From: Oxalobacteraceae bacterium UBA7693
GTDB taxonomy: Bacteria > Pseudomonadota > Gammaproteobacteria > Burkholderiales > Burkholderiaceae_D
Direction: 5' to 3'
DNA: 5,151 bases
NCBI GenBank assembly: GCA_002482715.1
Contig: DLGN01000127.1
Coordinates: forward strand, 13,180-18,330
Position numbers and translations under genes: made by a program. Of this stretch, positions 1 to 5,151 are shown piece by piece. The notes under the pieces are model-generated. The model did no database searches, had not been told where the DNA came from, and worked only from the letters and a program-made list of their open reading frames with translations. How positions within the stretch are numbered: position 1 is the stretch's first letter; each line of letters begins with the position of its first letter.

Positions 1-402
1 CAATGGCTGATGTTTCAGGTTGGTGGATTTGGACCTATGCTCGGACAAGCACATCATTTTCGGATTTATGCACCAGAAAAAATTGACTATGCCTATGATC
101 GCTATACCAATGAAGCAAAGCGCCTCTACAATGTATTAGAAAAACAGTTGAGTCATCACGCCTATCTTGCCGGTGAATCTTATACAATCGCTGATATCGC
201 CAGCTTTCCATGGGCTCGTTCCGCGGCCAACCAAGGCATAGATTGGAACGATTATCCACATACGAAACGCTGGTTCGATCAAATTAATCAACGTGCAGCA
301 GTACAAAAAGCGCTCAAGGTACTGGCAGATCATCGAAAACCACTAACCGACGCAAAAGCAAAAGACATTTTGTTTGGCCAATCACAATACGCAAAGAAAT
401 AG
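1..402 (+). CDS. yfcG: YfcG-like glutathione S-transferase, C-terminal part (5' end outside window)
   Basis: The reading frame is open from base 1 (Gln-Trp-Leu before the first Met at base 10) to a TAG stop, so this is the last 133 residues of a protein whose thioredoxin-like N-terminal domain lies upstream of the window. The run WLMFQVGGFGPMLGQAHHF closely matches the start of the all-alpha C-terminal domain in E. coli YfcG (WLFWQVGGLGPMLGQNHHF, from memory). The motif SYTIADIASFPW at about residues 60-71 is the GST N-capping box (S/T-x-x-D) that stabilises the core helix. YfcG/YghU (nu-class) proteins are cytoplasmic, bind glutathione and have disulfide-bond reductase activity; that role here is inferred by homology. 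The glutathione-binding residues of the N-terminal domain cannot be checked. The next gene follows after 87 bases on the same strand. A generic GST of another subclass is possible but less likely given the GGxGPMLGQ motif. Confidence 0.9.
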   Translation, partial: QWLMFQVGGFGPMLGQAHHFRIYAPEKIDYAYDRYTNEAKRLYNVLEKQLSHHAYLAGESYTIADIASFPWARSAANQGIDWNDYPHTKRWFDQINQRAAVQKALKVLADHRKPLTDAKAKDILFGQSQYAKK

Positions 403-413
403 TTTTATCTTGT

Positions 414-441
414 TGGCGAGTTTGTTCATTGACACTCGCCA
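414..441 (+). other. GC-rich hairpin between GST and DUF2863 genes
   Basis: An 8-bp perfect inverted repeat, TGGCGAGT (414-421) and ACTCGCCA (434-441), encloses a 12-base loop just after the GST stop codon. Neither side is followed by a run of T, so it is not a canonical intrinsic terminator on either strand. It could protect the 3' end of the GST message, act as a weak terminator, or lie in the leader of the downstream gene. The core GGCGAG/CTCGCC recurs in the hairpin at 1837-1879 on the other side of the DUF2863 gene. Confidence 0.45.
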
Positions 442-472
442 TCAAAACCTGCGCCAGCACAACATAGCCGAT

Positions 473-477
473 AAGGA
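473..477 (+). promoter_or_regulatory. Shine-Dalgarno AAGGA that decides the DUF2863 start
   Basis: AAGGA ends directly against the ATG at 478, which leaves no spacer and makes that codon an implausible start. The next in-frame ATG at 490 lies 12 bases downstream, long but workable. This favours translation from 490. Confidence 0.55.
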
Positions 478-489
478 ATGACACATATT

Positions 490-1725
490 ATGCGACGCGC
501 ACCTAAAAAGAAAATTCAAAAACTAGCTGGCGACGCATTGCGTATCGCCAACCTATCCTTAGCGGTATCGCAAGCAGGGAGTCGTTTAGAAGATAACGAC
601 TGGCAATCATTGCTCGATGCCTTGATCGCCAAAAATCTGGAAGTAAAGCATCAGAGTATTTTAGATGCCGCGGCAGAACACGTTTTCACAAATCAACCAG
701 ACGCTTATGAAGTCTTGATAGAGGCAATCGAGTCAATTGCCACTTCAGGTCAGATTAAAGATGGCGATAGTTCCTACGATATTTTGTTGGTGGCTGCACC
801 GATACTCGCTTGGAGTCGCTTTGATATCGCATCGGGTAATATCCCAGCAGCGATACTGAAATCACTCACTACCAGTTGGCGCGAATCTTTACTGTGCAAG
901 GGTGTACAAGTCTGCATACTACCGACCTTATATTCGATTGATCAATTACCGCAAGATCACTGCACGATCAATGATTTATTGCATGACACGGGACAACATT
1001 TCTTACAGAATAAAGCGATCCTCGCTCCCAAGGAGCTACCAAAAACCGTGCCATTCCTGGCTGACAGTCGTTACTTACTTGGTGTCGTTCTTGCGCCAAG
1101 CAACGCACCCTTATTTCAATGGCAAATGACGCCATCGCCTTTTGATATTGCCAAAGCAAAGGAAGCAGCGCTGCTGTTGTGGAAGCAGCGTGCACACGCA
1201 GATATTGCGCATTTATTGCCGGGCTGCGGCTTTGAATTCCTCTTACCTGAATCGTATTACTCAGCCTGCCGAGAAGCAGATATCTTGGTGCGTCCGATTT
1301 CTATTCGCGCAACAGTGTTTTATCTCTGCCAGACACTGAATGTTGAAGCGAGCGAATTGAGTGCAATCTTAGGGCGATTCAGACCAGAAACACACCCGGG
1401 TCAAGTCGATGAAATTCGTGTCGGCTTCACACTCAAGAAAGCGCCAGAAATTATTTATGGTGTGATCTGGCCTTTGTATCAGCAAGAGGATGAAGTCAAC
1501 GCTTTAGTTGGCCCATCGATCTCGACCATGGATGAACGTGAAGGTGAAATTCCTACCTTATTAAAAGAAAGTGGCATCAGCCAAATTCAAATTTTGGAGG
1601 ATATTTTTGGCATGGAATTTTGTGAGGACTGTCAAGCGCCCTTATATGCCGATGCAGAAGGAGATCTGGTGCATCCAGAAATGCCTGATGATGCGCCACC
1701 AGAAGGATCTGTCCATCTGCACTAG
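490..1725 (+). CDS. DUF2863 family protein of unknown function
   Basis: This 411-residue protein resembles the DUF2863 family of conserved betaproteobacterial proteins as I remember it; no function is established. Family-like features are the basic start MRRAPKKK, the segment SQAGSRLEDNDWQSLLDALI (about residues 27-46) and a C-terminal FCEDCQAPLYADAEGDLVHPEMP region. That last stretch contains a CxxC pair at residues 378-381, which could bind metal or be redox active, but no second cysteine pair is nearby to complete a zinc ribbon. I see no signal peptide and no convincing membrane helix, so a cytoplasmic location is inferred. The start at 490 is preferred over the in-frame ATG at 478 because the AAGGA abuts 478. 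It is preceded by the GST gene on the same strand, 87 bases away, and converges on trhP. No clear promoter was found in the 87-base gap, so co-transcription with the GST gene is possible. Confidence 0.85.
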   Translation: MRRAPKKKIQKLAGDALRIANLSLAVSQAGSRLEDNDWQSLLDALIAKNLEVKHQSILDAAAEHVFTNQPDAYEVLIEAIESIATSGQIKDGDSSYDILLVAAPILAWSRFDIASGNIPAAILKSLTTSWRESLLCKGVQVCILPTLYSIDQLPQDHCTINDLLHDTGQHFLQNKAILAPKELPKTVPFLADSRYLLGVVLAPSNAPLFQWQMTPSPFDIAKAKEAALLLWKQRAHADIAHLLPGCGFEFLLPESYYSACREADILVRPISIRATVFYLCQTLNVEASELSAILGRFRPETHPGQVDEIRVGFTLKKAPEIIYGVIWPLYQQEDEVNALVGPSISTMDEREGEIPTLLKESGISQIQILEDIFGMEFCEDCQAPLYADAEGDLVHPEMPDDAPPEGSVHLH

Positions 1726-1819
1726 ACCCGTTACCGTTACCATGATCTGGTAGCTAAGAAACCTCAGTAGCAATGTAATCTAATTTTCTGTCTAAAAGAT
1801 GCAGCGAAATTGGCACCTA

Positions 1820-1892
1820 GGAGTGAATGGCAAAAAAATAAGGGCGAGCGATTGTGTTCCATAATCACTCGCCCTTATTCACTATTCACTTC
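1820..1892. repeat. Extended interrupted inverted repeat around the terminator hairpin
   Basis: Outside the main hairpin a second pair of arms is present: GGAGTGAAT (1820-1828) against ATTCACTTC (1884-1892), 9 pairs with one G-T. They are separated from the inner stem by internal loops of 8 and 4 bases. The right arm lies in a tandem pair of ATTCACT heptamers (1877-1883 and 1884-1890), with a related GTTCACT at 1894-1900, so either heptamer could pair with the left arm. The whole element could fold as one long interrupted stem in the convergent gap. Confidence 0.5.
1832..1879 (-). terminator. Intrinsic terminator of trhP
   Basis: Arms at 1837-1855 and 1861-1879 form a 19-position stem around a 5-base loop (1856-1860), with 17 Watson-Crick pairs. 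Of the other two positions, in the minus-strand transcript one is a G-U wobble and one a C-A mismatch. Read on the minus strand the hairpin is followed directly by seven T (1838-1832), the classical Rho-independent arrangement, 54 bases past the trhP stop codon. On the plus strand the stem is followed by CACTATTCAC rather than a T run, so termination of the DUF2863 transcript here would be weaker. Confidence 0.88.
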
Positions 1893-1932
1893 AGTTCACT
1901 TTGCTCGGTCACGATACTAACAGTTTCAGTAA

Positions 1933-3327
1933 CTACAGCATCCGTGCTAACAATGCCTTATCGTATTTCGCGTCGAGCGGAATACGTACTTTATGCCCGG
2001 CACCACCAATCACATCGATTGCTTCATTCCGCTTATTGCGTATCTGTGCCAGATCAATAATTTCGTTACCACTTGGGTGAATAATTTCTATCTTATCGCC
2101 AACTGAAAAACGATTTTTGACTTCCACTTCAGCCCAGCCATCCTCGATAGAAAGTACATTGCCAACGTATTGGCTGCGATGCGCCTTAGACACACCTTCC
2201 ATGTAATTTTGATGATCTTGAGTATGATGGCGTTGATAGAAACCGTCCGTGTAGCCACGGTTTGCCAATCCATTTAATTCGCCCAACAATTGCTCATTAA
2301 ACGGACGACCAGCAACTGCATCATCAATCGCACGACGATAAGTTTGTGCGGTACGTGCGACATAGTATAAAGACTTAGTTCTACCCTCCACCTTCAGGGA
2401 ATCCACACCTATTTTCGCTAAACGTTCGACGTGTTCAATGGCACGCAGATCTTTAGAATTCATGATGTAAGTTCCATGATCATCTTCCAAGATAGGCATG
2501 AAACTACCTGGCCGCCCTGCCTCTTCAATCAGGTATGGACGATCGGCTAATGGATGTCGTGGCATATCGCCCATCGCTGAGAACGATTGATTTGCTTCCT
2601 CTAAAGCCTTATTGAAATCAAACTTGATGGTTTCAACCGGAATGCGTTGTAAGTCACCGGTTTCATTTTCTGTTGCATTCTCAACCTTGTAATCCCAACG
2701 ACAAGAATTGGTACACGTGCCTTGATTCGGATCACGGTGATTGAAGTAACCAGACAATAAGCAACGACCAGAATAGGCGATACACAAAGCACCATGCACG
2801 AAGACTTCGAGCTCCATTTCTGGGCAACGCTGTTTGATTTCTTCTATCTCGTCCAAGGATAATTCACGCGACAAAATCACGCGGGTTAAGCCCATCTTTT
2901 GCCAGAATTTAACGTCAGCCCAGTTCACGGCATTCGCTTGTACTGAGAGATGCACATTCACTTCTGGCCACTTTTCACGCACCATCATGATCAAACCAGG
3001 GTCAGCCATAATCAGCGCGTCTGGCTTCATGGCGATCACTGGTTCCATATCATTCAGATAGGTTTTGAGTTTGGAGTTATGCGGGAAAATATTGCTAGCG
3101 ACGAAGAAAGATTTGCCCCGCGCATGTGCGCCTTCTATGCCTTGCTGCAAAATATCCAGCGTGGAAAATTCATTGTTACGTGCGCGCAAACTGTAACGAG
3201 GCTGTCCTGCATACACTGCATCAGCACCAAAATCAAAGGCTGCATGCATTTTCTCTAAGGAGCCGGCAGGCAACAGCAATTCTGGCGCTTTTAACTTAGC
3301 GAAATCTGAGGCTGAAGAATTTGACAT
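1933..3327 (-). CDS. trhP: tRNA hydroxylation protein TrhP (YegQ), peptidase U32 family
   Basis: The 464-residue product matches E. coli YegQ/TrhP through most of its length (453 residues there, from memory): PELLLPAGSLEKM, GADAVYAGQPRYSLRARNNEF, HLSVQANAVNWADVKFWQ and GLTRVILSRELSLDEIEEI are near identical. TrhP supports prephenate-dependent formation of 5-hydroxyuridine at the wobble base U34 of tRNA, using ISC-supplied iron-sulfur chemistry; despite the family name it is not known as a protease in this role. Four conserved cysteines at residues 182, 189, 205 and 209 (GALCIAYSGRC and GTCTNSC) are the probable cluster ligands, by analogy with U32 proteins UbiU/UbiV. A C-terminal barrel-like domain follows (about 388-464). 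The frame extends to a GTG at 3375, but the ATG at 3327 is chosen: the extra 16 residues do not look like the family, the GTG lacks a ribosome binding site, and it lies in a hairpin. A weak GATGG sits 7 bases before the ATG. Residues about 222-264 look longer than in E. coli. Confidence 0.95.
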   Translation of the reverse strand: MSNSSASDFAKLKAPELLLPAGSLEKMHAAFDFGADAVYAGQPRYSLRARNNEFSTLDILQQGIEGAHARGKSFFVASNIFPHNSKLKTYLNDMEPVIAMKPDALIMADPGLIMMVREKWPEVNVHLSVQANAVNWADVKFWQKMGLTRVILSRELSLDEIEEIKQRCPEMELEVFVHGALCIAYSGRCLLSGYFNHRDPNQGTCTNSCRWDYKVENATENETGDLQRIPVETIKFDFNKALEEANQSFSAMGDMPRHPLADRPYLIEEAGRPGSFMPILEDDHGTYIMNSKDLRAIEHVERLAKIGVDSLKVEGRTKSLYYVARTAQTYRRAIDDAVAGRPFNEQLLGELNGLANRGYTDGFYQRHHTQDHQNYMEGVSKAHRSQYVGNVLSIEDGWAEVEVKNRFSVGDKIEIIHPSGNEIIDLAQIRNKRNEAIDVIGGAGHKVRIPLDAKYDKALLARML

Positions 3328-3340
3328 AGAAATACCATCT

Positions 3341-3375
3341 AAAAAATACGGCGCTCTCGTCGATAAAAAGAGCAC
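3341..3375 (-). terminator. Terminator-like or attenuator-like hairpin just upstream of trhP
   Basis: On the minus strand, arms GTGCTCT (3375-3369) and AGAGCGC (3357-3351) form a 7-bp stem with one G-U pair around an 11-base loop, followed after CGTA by six T (3346-3341). It lies 78 bases past the EamA gene stop, consistent with being that gene's terminator, yet it ends only 13 bases before the trhP ATG. There is no space for a promoter between it and trhP, so trhP needs read-through or has this structure in its leader. The stem is modest and the T run is offset by four bases, so leakiness is likely. Confidence 0.55.
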
Positions 3376-3388
3376 TTAAAGTTAATCA

Positions 3389-3415
3389 ATTTTACGAAAT
3401 TCTTACACAAATCAA
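3389..3415 (-). promoter_or_regulatory. trhP: Weak candidate sigma70 promoter for trhP
   Basis: On the minus strand TTGATT (3415-3410) is followed after 15 bases by TAAAAT (3394-3389). The -10 hexamer matches consensus at five of six positions and the -35 at four of six, but the spacer is two bases shorter than ideal. A transcript starting near 3382 would have a leader of about 55 bases containing the hairpin at 3351-3375. The region is AT-rich, so chance matches are expected. Confidence 0.25.
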
Positions 3416-3453
3416 TCTGTGCGTTCTGTGCTAAGACAAGCTCAGCTCGTTTT

Positions 3454-4344
3454 CTATTCGGCGTTTGATAGACGTTCTTGACGGAAGGCCATGACTTCAT
3501 TGAATATCAAAGCACTTAAAACAACCGTGCCGCCAAGTAAAGTCGCTTTAGCAGGCTCTTCTCCAATGGCCAACCAGACCCAAAATGGTCCGAGTACAAC
3601 TTCAAGTAAAGAAAGTAAGGATATTTCCGGTGCACTCAAACCTTTGGCAGCATGCACCATGATCATGCACGGCAAGCCTAACTGAAACACACCTAAGGTC
3701 GCCAAAATCAAGATGTCATGCAGCGAAGCAGACAGCGGCAAAGCAAATGGCAACATCAACACCGCAGATAAAACACCACCGACTAATACAGCCGGAATTA
3801 AATCCACGTGCTGCCCACCTTTTTTCAAAATAATGACATTCGCTGCCACGGCAAAGGGAACGCAAAGTGCCAACATCACACCGATCAAACCACGTGAATC
3901 AAGTTGCGAAAATCCATCGATGAACATCCACAACATGCCACAAAAAGCCACCACAATCGCGAGCCAAGTGCGCCCTGGAATTTTTTCCGAGAGAAAAATC
4001 CATGCAAAAATTGCAGTCAATAAAGGCGCAAAACTCTCAACAATCAAGGCATTGGCGACTGTCGTCATGGTCAGTGCCAACATGAAGCAAGTGAACATCG
4101 CTGCCCACATCACACCAGAGGCTAATCCATAGCGCCCCAAACTTTTTAGTTTCTGCCCAAGCCCTGCTTTATGTTGCCAAGCCAAAACCGTACCGACAAA
4201 GAGCGCCGCAAAAAAACTACGCCAGAAACTGACTTCAAATCCACGTGCAGATTCCAATTGACGCGACAACACCCCCGCCGTGCTCCACATCGTAGGCGCG
4301 ATAATCATCAATAGTAATGCTGTTTTGTGACTAGGTTGCTGCAT
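3454..4344 (-). CDS. EamA family (drug/metabolite transporter superfamily) membrane protein
   Basis: The 296-residue product is almost wholly hydrophobic, with about ten membrane helices near residues 9-27, 36-55, 71-90, 96-118, 126-144, 151-170, 181-201, 209-229, 237-258 and 265-285. That is the two-times-five-helix layout and length of EamA (DUF6) proteins. Typical pieces are the helix-2 FWRSFFAAL segment and the repeat-ending segments APLLTAIFAWIFLSEKI and LLEVVLGPFWVWLAIGEEP, which occupy equivalent places in the two halves and reflect the internal duplication. It should sit in the inner membrane and move a small metabolite; the substrate cannot be read from the sequence. An upstream in-frame TTG at 4350 was rejected because GGAG (4355-4352) lies 7 bases before the ATG at 4344 and only one base from the TTG. 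The short basic tail EVMAFRQERLSNAE fits a cytoplasmic C-terminus. It lies between typA and trhP on the same strand. Confidence 0.92.
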   Translation of the reverse strand: MQQPSHKTALLLMIIAPTMWSTAGVLSRQLESARGFEVSFWRSFFAALFVGTVLAWQHKAGLGQKLKSLGRYGLASGVMWAAMFTCFMLALTMTTVANALIVESFAPLLTAIFAWIFLSEKIPGRTWLAIVVAFCGMLWMFIDGFSQLDSRGLIGVMLALCVPFAVAANVIILKKGGQHVDLIPAVLVGGVLSAVLMLPFALPLSASLHDILILATLGVFQLGLPCMIMVHAAKGLSAPEISLLSLLEVVLGPFWVWLAIGEEPAKATLLGGTVVLSALIFNEVMAFRQERLSNAE

Positions 4345-4351
4345 GCACAAA

Positions 4352-4356
4352 CTCCG
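4352..4356 (-). promoter_or_regulatory. Shine-Dalgarno CGGAG fixing the EamA gene start
   Basis: CGGAG on the minus strand ends 7 bases before the ATG at 4344, an ideal spacing. It rules out the in-frame TTG at 4350, which would be one base away. Confidence 0.8.
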
Positions 4357-4361
4357 AATTT

Positions 4362-4398
4362 AAAAAGCAGAAACCCGCTTGATATGACATCAAGCGGG
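4362..4398 (-). terminator. Intrinsic terminator after typA
   Basis: A perfect 10-bp stem, CCCGCTTGAT (4374-4383) and ATCAAGCGGG (4389-4398), encloses a 5-base loop. In the minus-strand transcript it is followed by TTTCTGCTTTTT (4373-4362), a split T tract. It begins about 38 bases past the typA stop. The T tract ends only six bases before the ribosome binding site of the EamA gene, so that gene cannot have a conventional promoter downstream of this hairpin. Confidence 0.8.
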
Positions 4399-4436
4399 CT
4401 TATGTTGGAACTAATTTAAACCTGATTTAAATCTTA

Positions 4437-5151
4437 TTAAGCTTCGCGAGATGCTTTTTTACGCTCGTGTTCTTTCAAGAAACGCTTACGCAAACGAATG
4501 CTCTTAGGCGTAACTTCTACCAATTCATCATCTTCAATGAATTCAACCGCGTATTCCAAACTCATTTGAATTGGTGGTACCAAACGTACCGCTTCATCTG
4601 TACCAGAAGAACGAACGTTGGTTAATTGTTTACCTTTGATCGGGTTCACAACCAAATCGTTATCACGTGAGTGAATACCGATGATCATGCCTTCATAGAC
4701 TGGATCGTTGTGAACTACGAACATACGACCGCGGTCTTGCAATTTCCAGATTGCGTAAGCAACAGCAGCGCCATCATCTTGAGAAATCAACACACCGTTA
4801 CGACGGCCAGCCATTTCACCTTTAGTATTATCCACTGGTGCGTATTCATCAAACACGTGGCTCATCAAACCAGTACCGCGTGTCAATGTCATGAATTCGC
4901 CTTGGAAGCCGATCAAGCCACGCGCTGGAATACGGTATTCCAAACGCACACGACCTTTACCGTCCGGTTCCATATTTTGCAAATCACCACGACGACGACC
5001 GAGTTCTTCCATCACGCCGCCTTGGTTGTTTTCTTCAACGTCAACCGTTAAGTTTTCATACGGCTCGTGGCGCACGCCATCGACCATTTTGAATACAACG
5101 CGTGGACGTGAAACAGCCAATTCGAAACCTTCGCGACGCATGTTTTCGATC
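4437..5151 (-). CDS. typA: Translational GTPase TypA/BipA, C-terminal part (5' end outside window)
   Basis: The frame is open through the window edge (IEN precedes the Met at 5141), so only the last 237 of about 610 residues are present and the GTP-binding G domain lies outside. The segment IENMRREGFELAVSRPRV is the conserved end of the EF-G-like domain V region. GRVRLEYRIPARGLIGFQGEF, NGVLISQ, LQDRGRMF, YEGMIIGIHSRDNDLVVNP, LTNVRSSGTDEA and EFIEDDELVEVTPKSIRLRKR are hallmarks of the TypA-specific C-terminal domain, which contacts the ribosome. TypA is a cytoplasmic ribosome-associated GTPase linked in E. coli to large-subunit assembly, low-temperature growth and stress responses. The basic tail KEHERKKASREA is ordinary for the family. 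Translation ends at TAA followed directly by a second in-frame TAA. The EamA gene follows on the same strand after a 92-base gap with a terminator. Confidence 0.97.
   Translation of the reverse strand, partial: IENMRREGFELAVSRPRVVFKMVDGVRHEPYENLTVDVEENNQGGVMEELGRRRGDLQNMEPDGKGRVRLEYRIPARGLIGFQGEFMTLTRGTGLMSHVFDEYAPVDNTKGEMAGRRNGVLISQDDGAAVAYAIWKLQDRGRMFVVHNDPVYEGMIIGIHSRDNDLVVNPIKGKQLTNVRSSGTDEAVRLVPPIQMSLEYAVEFIEDDELVEVTPKSIRLRKRFLKEHERKKASREA

Noticed and set aside
429..434. Perfect TTGACA hexamer upstream of the DUF2863 gene
   Set aside because: No acceptable -10 lies 15-19 bases downstream (the region is CGCCAG); the nearest weak match, CATAGC, is 28 bases away. The hexamer also overlaps the hairpin loop.
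478..489. ATG at 478 as start of the DUF2863 gene
   Set aside because: The only Shine-Dalgarno-like sequence touches this codon with no spacer; the ATG at 490 gives a family-like N-terminus.
1738..1752. TACCA/TGGTA hairpin after the DUF2863 stop
   Set aside because: The stem is only 5 bp and has no T tract, so it is not supportable as a terminator.
2950..3258. 102-residue plus-strand open frame
   Set aside because: It is antisense to the conserved N-terminal part of TrhP, with no recognisable motifs.
3410..3446. Two small hairpins downstream of the EamA gene (CACAGA/TTTGTG and GCTGAG/CTTAGC)
   Set aside because: Each has a 6-bp stem with a wobble pair and no following T run; they may be chance.
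3713..4132. 139-residue plus-strand open frame
   Set aside because: It lies wholly antisense within the EamA transporter gene, is rich in Thr, Asn, Ala and Pro as expected for an antisense shadow, and shows no family resemblance.
4424..4433. Perfect palindrome GATTTAAATC just after typA, with a similar AATTTAAA nearby
   Set aside because: It is short and purely AT-rich in an AT-rich gap; without more copies or an adjacent promoter it cannot be called an operator.
4671..5051. 126-residue plus-strand open frame
   Set aside because: It is antisense to the strongly conserved TypA C-terminal domain and has His/Thr-rich shadow composition.

Overview
The window looks like ordinary chromosomal DNA from a betaproteobacterium, most likely Burkholderiales. 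The clues are a gene I recognise as the betaproteobacterial DUF2863 family, a TypA C-terminus close to the proteobacterial form, and a TrhP (YegQ) that follows the E. coli protein almost motif for motif. The moderate base composition would suit a lower-GC member of the Oxalobacteraceae such as Undibacterium. That placement is inference and was not tested. I see no phage, insertion sequence, CRISPR array, tRNA or rRNA.

Layout: two genes on the plus strand face three on the minus strand. On the plus strand are the 3' end of a YfcG-type glutathione S-transferase (1-402, cut by the window edge) and a DUF2863 protein of unknown function (490-1725). On the minus strand, in transcription order, are the C-terminal 237 codons of the translational GTPase TypA/BipA (5151-4437, cut by the window edge), an EamA-family ten-helix membrane transporter (4344-3454) and the tRNA hydroxylation protein TrhP (3327-1933). 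The two groups converge on a 207-base gap (1726-1932) holding a strong hairpin with a T7 tract, which terminates trhP.

The genes do not form one obvious pathway. TypA and TrhP both act on translation (ribosome function or assembly, and wobble-uridine hydroxylation of tRNA). The GST is a thiol-redox enzyme, the EamA protein exports or imports an unknown small molecule, and DUF2863 is uncharacterised.

The most interesting layer is regulatory. At both minus-strand junctions (typA to EamA gene, EamA gene to trhP) a hairpin followed by a T tract sits immediately upstream of the next gene's ribosome binding site, leaving no room for a promoter after it. Either the genes depend on partial read-through, or each leader carries an attenuator-like hairpin. 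I found no clear sign of a wholly new system here.
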